The notes under the pieces: generated by a model
What the model saw: the letters and a program-made list of their open reading frames with translations, nothing else
What the model was told of the DNA's origin: nothing
Databases searched by the model: none
Position numbers and translations under genes: made by a program
Part shown: piece by piece, positions 1 to 7,982 of the stretch
Layout: every line of letters begins with the position of its first letter
Position numbering within the stretch: the first letter of the stretch is position 1
From: JAHDHW01 sp964551455
GTDB taxonomy: Bacteria > Bacteroidota > Bacteroidia > Chitinophagales > Saprospiraceae
DNA length: 16,793 bases
Direction: 5' to 3'
Assembly (NCBI GenBank): GCA_964551455.1
Contig: CAZKDA010000098.1
Coordinates: forward strand, 1 to 16,793

Positions 1-1460
1 GGTTCTACGGTTATGTTTTGCAAATGCTGAATACCATTGCCGCAAGGATCGATATACTGCCAGTGGTAAGTGATCGTGCCGCCGCAAATATCCGCGTCGC
101 CTTGTTGTGTCGGCGATACAGACCCTTCAAACAGGCAATCGCCTTGTCCGTTGTTCGTGTATTCCAGATCCGGGGCACTTTCAGGGATTTGGTCGCAAGT
201 GACCGTAATATTTGGCGGTGGATTGATAAACTCCGGTTCTGGCGCCGGTTCGACTACGATATTTTGTAAATACTGGATGCCATTGCCACAAGGATCTATA
301 AATTGCCAGTGATACGTAATCGTTCCGCCGCATACATCTGCATCGCCGGTTTGAGTGGGTGCTACTACACCTTCGAACAGACAATCGCCTTGTGCATTGT
401 TGGTGTACTCAAGATTGGGAGCGCTATCCGGGATCTGGTCGCAAGTGACCGTAATATTTGGCGGTGGATTGATAAACTCCGGTTCTGGTGCAGGCTCGAC
501 TGTAATATTCTGCAAATGTTGGATGGAATTACCACAAGGATCGGTAAACTGCCAATGGTAAGTGATCGTACCACCACAGATGTCGGCGCTGCCAGTTTGA
601 GTCGGTGTAACCGTTCCTTCAAACAGACAATCGCCTTGTGCATTGTTGGTGTACTCAAGATTGGGAGCGCTATCCGGGATTTGGTCGCAAGTTACCGTAA
701 TATTTGGCGGTGGATTGATAAACTGTACTGCAGGAGCGGGAGTGACTGTAATATTTTGCAAATGTTGGATCGAATTTCCGCACTGATCTGTAAATTGCCA
801 GTGATAGGTTACGGTGCCGCCGCAAATATCCGCGCTGCCGGTTTGTGTGGGTGTGACAGCGCCTTCTATCAGACAATCGCCTTGCGCATTGTTGGTATAT
901 TCCAGATCTGGGGCGCTATTCGGGACCTGGTCGCAAGATACTGTAATATTTGGGGGCGGATTGATAAACGTCGGCTCAGGCGCCGGAGTAACTGTAATAT
1001 TTTGCAAATGCTGGATTTGGTTTCCGCAAGGGCCGATAAATTGCCAATGATAAGTGATCGTTCCACCACAGATGTCGGCGCTGCCGGTTTGGGTTGGTGT
1101 GACGGCCCCCTCAATCAAACATAAACCGGTCGCATTGTTGGTATAAGTCAAATCCGGAGCGCTGTCAGGTATATTGTCGCAATCTACAGTAGTACTCGGA
1201 GGTGGATTGACAAAAGCAACCGCAGGTGCAGGAGTCACCGTAACTACCTGGATGTGGTTGATTGAATTGCCACAGAAATCCGTATAACTCCATGTGAAAG
1301 TTATTTCACCGCCGCAAATATCTGCGCTTCCGGTCATAACGGGTGAAACAATGCCTTCGATCAAACAGCCTCCTTGCCCGTTGTTGGTATATTCAAGGTC
1401 GGGGGCGCTGTCAGGGATATTATTACAATCCACAGTAGTGCTGGGCGGAGGATTGATGAA
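1..1460 (-). repeat. Tandem 246-bp coding repeats (82-aa Ig/HYR-like units)
   Basis: The landmark GATAAAC or its variants recurs at 225, 471, 717, 963, 1209 and 1455, exactly 246 bp apart each time, with no indel. Read on the minus strand, units fall at 1215-1460, 969-1214, 723-968, 477-722, 231-476 and a partial one at 1-230. A divergent unit precedes them at about 1461-1697. Units further into the protein (lower coordinates) are visibly more alike at the DNA level than the first two. That suggests recent expansion or gene conversion toward the C-terminal side. Confidence 0.95.
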
Positions 1461-2822
1461 AGCAGGATCAGGAGTGGGGCTAACGTTAATGGTTTGAACA
1501 TGGGTTCCTGTATTTCCGCAAATATCAGTAAAAGTCCAGGTACGTGTCAAGGTTCCGCCTAAGCAAATATTTGCGCTTCCGGTTTCATCACCAGGTACCA
1601 TGCCGGTACCTTCACAATTGTCTAACCATTCGATATCCTCCATAGGCGGAATGAGATCAGCACAAATCAGATTCAGGTTCCCCGGAGCATTGGGAAAAGT
1701 CGGCGCCTCATTGTCCTCAAAAGTAAGGGTCTGACATTCGATATCGCAACATTCTATCGCACAGTTGATATTATTGATATTTTGACCAATGACGGGCGGT
1801 GTGCCGATGGCATTGACGTAGTTGTAGCTGCATATATTAAAAGTTGCACATTGGTCATGTGTAAAAGTTCCGGAGCTTGGTTCCATGATCTGAAGGATCA
1901 CGCCTGATGGGTCTGTGATCACAATGGCTTCCGTGTATTCCGGGTCAGTGTTATACCCTGAAACCGTGATAGTTGCTTCGTCATTCGGACAAAGTGGGTT
2001 CGGCGTAGCTGATATGTTGCCCCCTCCGGCTTCATAGACATTTATAGTTACACACTGTTGTGGCGGATCATCTTCAACAGGTACGCACGGTTCATTGGAT
2101 GCATCCACACACAGTTCATAGGAACCGGGGGTATTCCACGTGATCGTATAGGAAGGACCCGGTGTCTGGGCAACTTCCTGCCCATTGATATACCAATGAT
2201 AAGTGCCGGCGCCTGTCAATATTTCAACTAGATAGGTATCGGATTCACCTGCACACAAGGCAGTTTCACCGTCGATGGGTTCTGTCCAGGGATCGATCTC
2301 TTCTTCGCCGCAAACTCCTGCGACATCAATGATGACATTGCAATAAGAACCCGCACAACCGTCAACAATAAAATAATAAACCCCTCCGATGGTCAAACCG
2401 GACATACTGACTGTTTTAGAGTTCGTATTGCCACAATCCTGCACTGCTACATTACAAGCCACAGGGTTTTGCCAGGTACAATCCGGGTAAACTGCTATCT
2501 GAACCCCGATCGTCCCTCCCATTGGCACACAATTCTCAAGGTGGACGGTAAGCTCAAGCTCCGTACACCAAGCAGTAAATGCGAACCAGGTCGGGTTGTT
2601 GGTGACAGTATTGTTTGCACCCGGACAGAGCGGAGAGGGACCGTCCTGAGGATGTTGATAGTTGGACATCGAGAATGAATAATTGTCCAATTCATCAACA
2701 GAACACAAAACCGGAGCAGTTTCACAGGTACATTCCGGTTGAGTTCCGTTGGTACATTGAGAAAATAATGCGATTTTAGAAACAAACACTAATATAAATA
2801 CAAGTAAAATCCGAGTAATCAT
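1..2822 (-). CDS. Large secreted repeat adhesin, N-terminal part (runs off window)
   Basis: The frame is open from an ATG at 2822 down to base 1 (940 codons) with no stop, so the C-terminus lies outside the window. Residues 1-21 form a signal peptide: Arg4, a hydrophobic core, then ALFS before Gln22. A Cys-rich globular part follows (about 23-190), then a PKD/Ig-like segment (about 195-280, containing YHWYINGQEV and the SYTITWNTPGSYELCVDA strand). From residue 455 come tandem 82-residue units; residues 376-454 are a divergent first unit. Each unit has four cysteines, in the contexts TVTC, GDCL, DICGG and DPCGN, as expected of disulfide-stabilised extracellular Ig/HYR-like domains. Proteins of this kind in Bacteroidota are usually T9SS-exported surface adhesins, but the sorting domain is not visible here. 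The divergent neighbour at 3268 is also secreted. Repeat adhesin is a confident call; the ligand is unknown. No TAnnTTTG promoter was found upstream. Confidence 0.85.
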   Translation of the reverse strand, partial: MITRILLVFILVFVSKIALFSQCTNGTQPECTCETAPVLCSVDELDNYSFSMSNYQHPQDGPSPLCPGANNTVTNNPTWFAFTAWCTELELTVHLENCVPMGGTIGVQIAVYPDCTWQNPVACNVAVQDCGNTNSKTVSMSGLTIGGVYYFIVDGCAGSYCNVIIDVAGVCGEEEIDPWTEPIDGETALCAGESDTYLVEILTGAGTYHWYINGQEVAQTPGPSYTITWNTPGSYELCVDASNEPCVPVEDDPPQQCVTINVYEAGGGNISATPNPLCPNDEATITVSGYNTDPEYTEAIVITDPSGVILQIMEPSSGTFTHDQCATFNICSYNYVNAIGTPPVIGQNINNINCAIECCDIECQTLTFEDNEAPTFPNAPGNLNLICADLIPPMEDIEWLDNCEGTGMVPGDETGSANICLGGTLTRTWTFTDICGNTGTHVQTINVSPTPDPAFINPPPSTTVDCNNIPDSAPDLEYTNNGQGGCLIEGIVSPVMTGSADICGGEITFTWSYTDFCGNSINHIQVVTVTPAPAVAFVNPPPSTTVDCDNIPDSAPDLTYTNNATGLCLIEGAVTPTQTGSADICGGTITYHWQFIGPCGNQIQHLQNITVTPAPEPTFINPPPNITVSCDQVPNSAPDLEYTNNAQGDCLIEGAVTPTQTGSADICGGTVTYHWQFTDQCGNSIQHLQNITVTPAPAVQFINPPPNITVTCDQIPDSAPNLEYTNNAQGDCLFEGTVTPTQTGSADICGGTITYHWQFTDPCGNSIQHLQNITVEPAPEPEFINPPPNITVTCDQIPDSAPNLEYTNNAQGDCLFEGVVAPTQTGDADVCGGTITYHWQFIDPCGNGIQYLQNIVVEPAPEPEFINPPPNITVTCDQIPESAPDLEYTNNGQGDCLFEGSVSPTQQGDADICGGTITYHWQYIDPCGNGIQHLQNITVE

Positions 2823-3267
2823 GTTGATTCGGGTTTTGTTATAATAAAAATTATTAATGAGTTAATACACTTTCCCCTTTTTGCTCACAGGGATTGTAAA
2901 CTCCGAAGCGGCTTTATTTGGCGGTGGATGTTAAAAGTCAGGCGACCAAAGCTAATAATAAATTTCGATTCACTCGAAATTAACAATAGATAATTTTGCG
3001 GGTTTTTAACAAAAAGTAATGAATTGCTAAAAAGGAAGATCATTCAAAGGAGGTTCAAAATCGCAAAAAAAATAGTATGTTGCAATTTTATTTGAATAAA
3101 AATAAATAACTGCCCCAATCCGTTCTCACATCATTCCTCCCAAAACCCGCATTGATCTGACTGAGAGGTTACCGTTTCCTGTCAACGATCTGTTCTCTTG
3201 TCAAAAAAATGGTCTTATTTTTTGTTACAATTGGTTATTGCTCCCGCTTATCTCAATCACTTTGCTT
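2823..3267. other. AT-rich divergent intergenic region
   Basis: This stretch separates the two divergent secreted-protein genes and must hold both promoters. I see no complete TAnnTTTG element. Near 3216-3224 there is TA and TTTG with three bases between them instead of two, which is at best a weak candidate for the plus-strand gene. A perfect Shine-Dalgarno-like AAAGGAGG at 3046-3053 is followed only by a 10-codon ORF. No RNA gene or repeat was recognised. Confidence 0.6.
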
Positions 3268-4974
3268 ATGAAATTTCTACTACTTTTCTCTTTCTTTTTT
3301 ACGGTTTTAAATTCATTTGCCCAAGCTCCGGAGATGATCTTCCGCTCCGGCTTTGAGCCGGGAACCGTCATTGTCGATCACAGTAGTAGCTCCTGCGATA
3401 TTGAAGGAACAGACTTGTCTGTCGTTGCTCCCAACGACTGGCAGACGCATCTTGAAAACCATCCGAACATCGGTTATTGCAACATACAATATCAAGGCGG
3501 CAATTCGTCACAGCGCCTTGCGGAAATCGCTCCCGATCCCGTCAACCCGACTAACAACACTTTGCAGTATTGGATCAAAGACCCGAATGTCGATGGTTCA
3601 AAAGGTCGCATTCAAATGAATTTGTATAACAGTAATAGTGGCATCAAAAACCTGTTTTACTCCGTGAGACTTTTCCTTCCGGCAGATTTCAATACGCTGA
3701 AAAATGCGCCTTTTGATTTCAAATGGCTAACCCTGATGGAATTCTGGAATAACGGCAACTGGACGGGAGAAGACTATCGTTTCAGAATAAAAGTAGATCT
3801 CGCTAAGGTAGAAGATACTCCTGACTCCCTCCAGGTCAGGATCACAGCACAGTCTTATGGCAGTAGCGGATGGACCAACTACATTTGGGAGTTTTACAAT
3901 ACCGATTTTGCCTTTCCTGTCCAGAAATGGATGACTGTCCGAATCTATTTCGTCGAAGGCGATGAGTGCAATGGCCGGTTTATCTTTAGCATTACACCCG
4001 ACGGAGAAACGGAAACCATCGTTCACAACATCCGGAATTTTACCCATCACCCAGATGATCCCGCGCCCGATGGCCTCAAACATTTTAACCCTTTAAAACT
4101 TTACACCTCCGAAGACGTGATCGATTATCTGAGAGATGAAGGTGGATTGCTCAATGTATTCTGGGATGACTTCGAGCTATGGAAGGATTCCGTCCTGCTC
4201 ACCGGCGGCGATTGTTTTTCCGGAGGTTTGGTTTTCGCTTCCCAGGAACAAATTGACAACTTTGCAACGGATCATTCACATTGTACCGCGATCAATGGCG
4301 ACTTGATCATCCGCTCGGATATTTCTCCTGTCACCAGCCTGGAAGGCCTGGAACAACTGACGACGATCAGGGGCGACCTCATCATCGAGTCCAATCCCGC
4401 TTTGACCAGCCTCAATGGCTTGGAAAACCTGAATTTTTCGTGCCTGACCGATTTGCAAATTATTGACAATCCTTTGCTCTCTTTTTGCAGCACGCCAAAC
4501 ATTTGCCTTTATCTCGAAGATGGCGACGCCACTATTTCAAATAATGCCGAAGGGTGCAACAGTATTCCGCAATTGTTCAACTACTGCGATCTCATCGATA
4601 ATGATGGTGATGGTTATTATTCTTTTGAAGATTGTGACGATGATGATCCTGACATTTATCCGGGTGCGCCCGAAATACCAAATAATGGCATCGATGAAGA
4701 CTGCGATGGCGAAGACCTGATAACTTCGCTGCAAAATGTCTATGCAAATCACCCGGAAATTTATCCCAATCCTACCAACGGACTTACATACATTAGCTTT
4801 TCAGATCCCGGCGAGTTGCAACTTCAGGTGTTCAATGCCTCCGGCCAATCCATTCTCCAACAAAATTTCAGAAACGTTACGGAAATCGACCTTGCCGATT
4901 ATTCCACCGGCATTTATTTCATTTTTATCAAAACGGGAAATGAGGTATTTGTGAAAAAACTGGTTAAAGGGTGA
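3268..4974 (+). CDS. T9SS-secreted multidomain protein (jelly-roll, receptor-L-like, MopE motif)
   Basis: The ATG at 3268 is preferred over an in-frame TTG at 3238 because it gives a clean signal peptide (MKFLLLFSFFFTVLNSFAQ, residues 1-19) in a 568-residue protein. Residues about 22-310 are beta-rich, with strands such as GRIQMNLYNSNSG, FYSVRLFLP and VFWDDFELW. This resembles the concanavalin-A/jelly-roll fold of polysaccharide-lyase-like domains, but I cannot identify catalytic residues. Residues about 325-440 contain GDLIIRS and GDLIIESNPALTSLNGLENL, as in receptor-L/leucine-rich domains. Residues 444-483 carry the Asp-rich DNDGDGYY...DCDDDDPDIYPGAPE...GIDEDCDG motif of MopE-type metal-binding segments. 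Residues 494-568 are a T9SS type A sorting domain: YPNPTNG, a beta-rich body, then STGIYFIFIKTG and terminal KKLVKG. Likely role: secreted or surface-anchored glycan-binding or glycan-degrading protein (inference). Confidence 0.85.
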   Translation: MKFLLLFSFFFTVLNSFAQAPEMIFRSGFEPGTVIVDHSSSSCDIEGTDLSVVAPNDWQTHLENHPNIGYCNIQYQGGNSSQRLAEIAPDPVNPTNNTLQYWIKDPNVDGSKGRIQMNLYNSNSGIKNLFYSVRLFLPADFNTLKNAPFDFKWLTLMEFWNNGNWTGEDYRFRIKVDLAKVEDTPDSLQVRITAQSYGSSGWTNYIWEFYNTDFAFPVQKWMTVRIYFVEGDECNGRFIFSITPDGETETIVHNIRNFTHHPDDPAPDGLKHFNPLKLYTSEDVIDYLRDEGGLLNVFWDDFELWKDSVLLTGGDCFSGGLVFASQEQIDNFATDHSHCTAINGDLIIRSDISPVTSLEGLEQLTTIRGDLIIESNPALTSLNGLENLNFSCLTDLQIIDNPLLSFCSTPNICLYLEDGDATISNNAEGCNSIPQLFNYCDLIDNDGDGYYSFEDCDDDDPDIYPGAPEIPNNGIDEDCDGEDLITSLQNVYANHPEIYPNPTNGLTYISFSDPGELQLQVFNASGQSILQQNFRNVTEIDLADYSTGIYFIFIKTGNEVFVKKLVKG

Positions 4975-5038
4975 AAAGCCGCTCGTGATCTACCGCCCTT
5001 GGTGGCACTCGTGAAGAGGTGGAAAAGACCATGTTTTA

Positions 5039-5467
5039 CTAACGTTTACGCGGCACAACCGCCATAGTCAACCGGCTGACACATATCATTTTGTTGTTTT
5101 CGTTTTTAATTTCGATGTTCCAGACCTGGAGCGTCCTGCCGATCCGGACGGGGCGGGCGGTTGCAAAAACATAGCCTTCCGACACCGATGACAAATGATT
5201 GGCATTGATCTCTACACCGACGGGGATGTGTGTATCTCTGTTTTCAATAACCAACTCGGCGGCCATACTGCCTACGGTTTCCGCGAGGGTCACCGAAGCG
5301 CCGCCATGCAAAATACCATAAGGTTGCACGGTTTTGTGATTCACCGGCATCCTTGCGGTTAAGTAATCGTCGCCATAATCCATAAACTCGATTCCCAACT
5401 CTCCGATGATAGAATTGGAAGCATATTCGTTTATGGTGCTGAGGTTAATATTTTGTTTCCAGATCAT
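5039..5467 (-). CDS. menI: Hotdog-fold thioesterase, MenI/YdiI-like (DHNA-CoA hydrolase)
   Basis: This 142-residue single-domain hotdog protein hydrolyses acyl-CoA thioesters. In E. coli the homologue MenI (YdiI) releases 1,4-dihydroxy-2-naphthoate from its CoA ester in menaquinone synthesis. It matches that family from its first residues (MIWKQNINLS) through QPYGILHGGASVTLAETVGS to SRLTMAVV. The catalytic residues fall at the E. coli numbers: Gln48, His54 and Glu63. Menaquinone is the usual Bacteroidota quinone, so the role is plausible. The neighbourhood is not a men cluster, so a broader PaaI-like thioesterase acting with the upstream aldehyde dehydrogenase block remains possible. The ATG at 5467 starts immediately after a heptad repeat array. 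It converges on the secreted-protein gene 64 bp away, with no clear terminator between them. Confidence 0.82.
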   Translation of the reverse strand: MIWKQNINLSTINEYASNSIIGELGIEFMDYGDDYLTARMPVNHKTVQPYGILHGGASVTLAETVGSMAAELVIENRDTHIPVGVEINANHLSSVSEGYVFATARPVRIGRTLQVWNIEIKNENNKMICVSRLTMAVVPRKR

Positions 5468-5476
5468 TGTTTTACA

Positions 5477-5563
5477 GTTTATGGGTTTTATGGTTTTTAT
5501 GGTTTATGGTTTATGGTTTTCAACTACAAACCATAAACTACAAACTATGAACTATGAACTAAT
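5477..5563. repeat. Heptad-phased inverted repeat array A
   Basis: The left arm (5477-5522) is made of GTTTATG words, with two copies lengthened to 8 and 9 bases by extra T. The right arm (5522-5563) is six successive exact heptads: AACTACA, AACCATA, AACTACA, AACTATG, AACTATG, AACTAAT. The arms are imperfectly complementary and would fold into a hairpin over most of the gap between the aldehyde dehydrogenase and menI. A T-run follows on the plus strand (5562-5569). The array includes the last codons and the TAG stop of the aldehyde dehydrogenase. Confidence 0.85.
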
Positions 5564-6952
5564 TTTTTTCAAATGAAAAGATTTCGGTCGGGTTAAGGCA
5601 TCATAACCCAGTTGAGAAAGTGTGCATCCCTTCCCGGAATTTTTAAGGCCCGTCCAGGCTAGCGCCGGATCCAGGTAATCGCAGCGATTCAAAAATACAG
5701 TTCCGGTTTCGATGTTATCGCCGATTTCCAAAGCCTCCGCTACATTTTCCGACCAGATGGAAGCTGTCAGGCCATAATTGCTATCATTCATCAGGCGGAT
5801 CGCCTCCTCATCGTTTTTAACCGGCATGATGCCAACAACGGGACCAAAGGTTTCTTCGGTCATCAGTTCCATTTCGTGATCGACATCGATCAAAACTTGC
5901 GGAGCCATGTATGGTGTCCCGTCTTGATGTTCCGGGAACAATTTTGGGTCGATCAGGGATTTTGCTCTCATTTCGATAGCTTGACGAATTTGGTTTTTCA
6001 CAAAATCGGCTGCTGCGGTTTTCACCATCGGCCCCAGCGTCGTGTCCGGTAAAAGGGGGTTGCCCAATTTGTATTTTTTGGTCAAATCCACAAAGCCGTC
6101 AACAAATGCACGGAATAGTTTTTCGTGAACATAAATCCGTTCCACACCACAGCAAGACTGACCGGAATTAAAAAAAGCGCCATCCACGAGGTTTTCAATT
6201 GCAATATCCAGGTTCGCATCATGGCGAACGTAAGCCGGGTCTTTGCCGCCCAGCTCCAACCCTGTATTGATGAACCTTTGAGTAGCCGCTTTTTGAATTG
6301 CTTTCCCGCCCTCCACGGATCCGGTGAATGCCACAAATCCGACACGGCTGTCGCCTATGACCTTAGCAACCTGCCCGTGCGTCAAATGTAAAACCTGGAA
6401 AACTCCTTCGGGCAAACCCGCAAACTGAAAGGCTTTTTCATACCGCTCGGCGCAAAGCGGCGTTTGTTGTGCATGTTTTAAAATAACCGAATTGCCAGCC
6501 ATGATCGCCGGAATAACCACATTGACGGAGGTGAGATAGGGATAATTCCAGGGCGCAAGCGCCAATACCACTCCATGCGGGACTTTGCGGATAAAACGCT
6601 GAAAACCGGGGATTTCTTCAACCTGGATGTCCTCCAAACTTTGCTCCGCAATATCAATCATATACTCAGCCCGTTCGCGAAAGCCTTTGGTGATCTCTAA
6701 GCCGGAATACCTGATCGGTCTGCCCATTTGCCAGGTTAGTTCGGTTTTTATTTCATCGACATGCTGCAAAAAATACGCAACCGCTTTTCTGCATACGGCA
6801 GCGCGTTCAGAGATCGAAGTGGTTTTCCAAAAATTTTGACCTTCGATGGCTTTTTTCAGCGCAGTTTCAATTTCACTATCACGCGCATAAGACCGCTCGA
6901 GATAAACCGATCCGTCAATCGGGCTTATAACTTTAAAGGTATGAAGGTTCAT
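5552..6952 (-). CDS. NAD(P)-dependent aldehyde dehydrogenase
   Basis: This 466-residue member of the ALDH superfamily oxidises an aldehyde to the acid. Visible landmarks: APWNYP with the oxyanion-hole Asn136; Lys159 in VILKHA; the nucleotide-binding turn FTGSVEGG at 209-216; the general base Glu233 in GLELGGKDP; the nucleophile Cys267 in NSGQSCCG; and EETFGPV at 366-372. The length is typical of the succinate-semialdehyde or gamma-glutamyl-aminobutyraldehyde type. It follows the dehydrogenase and glutamine synthetase genes on the same strand. That fits oxidation of a gamma-glutamylated amino-aldehyde as in the Puu route (inference); the exact substrate cannot be read. Both ends touch heptad repeats: the start ATGAAC is the last heptad of array B, and the final Ser-Ser-TAG codons lie in array A. 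A start further downstream would lose the beginning of the fold. Confidence 0.88.
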   Translation of the reverse strand: MNLHTFKVISPIDGSVYLERSYARDSEIETALKKAIEGQNFWKTTSISERAAVCRKAVAYFLQHVDEIKTELTWQMGRPIRYSGLEITKGFRERAEYMIDIAEQSLEDIQVEEIPGFQRFIRKVPHGVVLALAPWNYPYLTSVNVVIPAIMAGNSVILKHAQQTPLCAERYEKAFQFAGLPEGVFQVLHLTHGQVAKVIGDSRVGFVAFTGSVEGGKAIQKAATQRFINTGLELGGKDPAYVRHDANLDIAIENLVDGAFFNSGQSCCGVERIYVHEKLFRAFVDGFVDLTKKYKLGNPLLPDTTLGPMVKTAAADFVKNQIRQAIEMRAKSLIDPKLFPEHQDGTPYMAPQVLIDVDHEMELMTEETFGPVVGIMPVKNDEEAIRLMNDSNYGLTASIWSENVAEALEIGDNIETGTVFLNRCDYLDPALAWTGLKNSGKGCTLSQLGYDALTRPKSFHLKKISS

Positions 6953-7082
6953 TGTTCACAGTTTGTTGTTTGTGGTTCGTGGTTTATATTTTATGAAAAT
7001 ATAGTGTTTAAAAAAGCTATGAATTATGCACTATAGATAAAATAACAAATCCATAACTCATGGCTCCTAACTCCTAACCTTT
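6947..7082. repeat. Heptad-phased repeat array B
   Basis: From 6947 seven words run in exact 7-bp register: GTTCATT, GTTCACA, GTTTGTT, GTTTGTG, GTTCGTG, GTTTATA, TTTTATG (to 6995). A weaker opposite arm at 7055-7082 reads AACTCAT, GGCTCCT, AACTCCT, AACCTTT. Between the arms is AT-rich sequence with a small ATAGTG/CACTAT inverted repeat. The first heptad overlaps the start codon of the aldehyde dehydrogenase (6950-6952). This array fills the gap between the short-chain dehydrogenase and the aldehyde dehydrogenase. Confidence 0.75.
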
Positions 7083-7110
7083 CTAATGTCTGATCTCTAG
7101 AATCTGATTT

Positions 7111-7884
7111 TCACTCAGGAGTAACATACGCGGCAGTGATGCCTCCGTCCACCAGAAACTCAGTGCCGGTGATGTATGAGGATTCATCGGAGGCGAGGAA
7201 CAAAGCGGCGGCAGCCATTTCTCTGGCTTCGCCGAAACGACCCATAGGGATATGCACCAGGCGTCGTTGTTTTTTTTCTTCGGTGTTGAGGAACTTCATC
7301 AGCAGATCGGTTTTCAGCGGGCCTGGGCAAAGCGCATTGACGCGGATATTTTCGCGGGCATGGATTACGGCCAGCTCGCGGGTCATAGCGAGTACAGCGC
7401 CCTTGCTGGCTGTGTAGGCCAGTTGCGGGGTTGCGGCGCCCAGCAGTGCAACAAAAGAAGCGGTATTGATGATCGAGCCTCCGCCTGCCCTTCGCAGTGC
7501 CGGAATGGCATATTTGCAACCGAAAAAAACACCTTTCAAGTTGATGCTCATCGTCAGATCCCAGATCGATTCTTCGGTTGAGATGGCATCGCCGTCGTCA
7601 CTGTGCATGATGCCGGCATTGTTGAAAATAATATCCAGTTTCCCAAAAGTCTTTTCCGCAAAGCTGACCATCTGCTCGCAATCCCCGGATTTTGAAACAT
7701 CAGCATATATGTATGCCGCCTGAGCGCCTGATGCCTTTATCATTTCGGCGGTCTCGGCACCGGCCTGGTCGTTGACATCCGCGATGACAACGCTGGCTCC
7801 CTCTTTTGCAAAAAGAATCGCCGTTTCTTTTCCGATTCCGCTGCTGCCGCCCGTGATAAGGGCTACTTTGTTTTTTAAGCGCAT
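7111..7884 (-). CDS. Classical short-chain dehydrogenase/reductase (SDR)
   Basis: This 257-residue classical SDR interconverts an alcohol and a carbonyl using a nicotinamide cofactor. It has the Rossmann glycine motif TGGSSGIG (11-18), Asp36 at the end of beta-2 (VIADV), which usually indicates NAD(H) preference, NNAG at 88-91, and the catalytic tetrad Asn115, Ser143, Tyr157 and Lys161 (YTASK). PGPLKTDL and the C-terminal LVDGG motif are also present. Annotation pipelines often label such proteins glucose 1-dehydrogenase or FabG-like. It lies between a glutamine synthetase homologue and an aldehyde dehydrogenase, which suggests oxidation of an alcohol or amino-alcohol intermediate (inference). 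The ATG at 7884 is followed directly by a strong N-terminal beta strand. The sequence just upstream is a heptad array with no Shine-Dalgarno. Confidence 0.88.
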   Translation of the reverse strand: MRLKNKVALITGGSSGIGKETAILFAKEGASVVIADVNDQAGAETAEMIKASGAQAAYIYADVSKSGDCEQMVSFAEKTFGKLDIIFNNAGIMHSDDGDAISTEESIWDLTMSINLKGVFFGCKYAIPALRRAGGGSIINTASFVALLGAATPQLAYTASKGAVLAMTRELAVIHARENIRVNALCPGPLKTDLLMKFLNTEEKKQRRLVHIPMGRFGEAREMAAAALFLASDESSYITGTEFLVDGGITAAYVTPE

Positions 7885-7889
7885 TTTTT

Positions 7890-7979
7890 GGTTCGTGGTT
7901 TTTAGTTCGTAGTTCGTAGTTGTGCCGAAATCTTATTGTTAAAAAACCATAAACTTCAAACTACAAACCATGAACTCTC
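7890..7979. repeat. Heptad-phased inverted repeat array C
   Basis: The left arm (7891-7924) reads GTTCGTG, GTTTTTA, GTTCGTA, GTTCGTA, GTTGTGC. The right arm (7945-7979) reads AACCATA, AACTTCA, AACTACA, AACCATG, AACTCTC. About 20 unrelated bases separate the arms, which are imperfect complements of each other. The array occupies almost the whole gap between the glutamine synthetase stop and the SDR start. Confidence 0.85.
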
Positions 7980-7982
7980 TCT

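Noticed and set aside
303..1124. A 273-codon open frame on the plus strand
   Set aside because: It lies antisense to the repeat adhesin and is itself repetitive with the same 246-bp period. The minus frame is open from 2822 to the edge with a signal peptide and recognisable domains, so the plus frame is a shadow of the repeats.
3046..3053. Perfect Shine-Dalgarno-like AAAGGAGG
   Set aside because: It is followed only by a 10-codon ORF, and genes in this window do not use Shine-Dalgarno sites, so it is probably chance.
5477..5563. Heptad arrays as CRISPR
   Set aside because: The repeat period is 7 bp with no spacers and no cas genes nearby. The pattern is inverted, not a direct repeat-spacer array.
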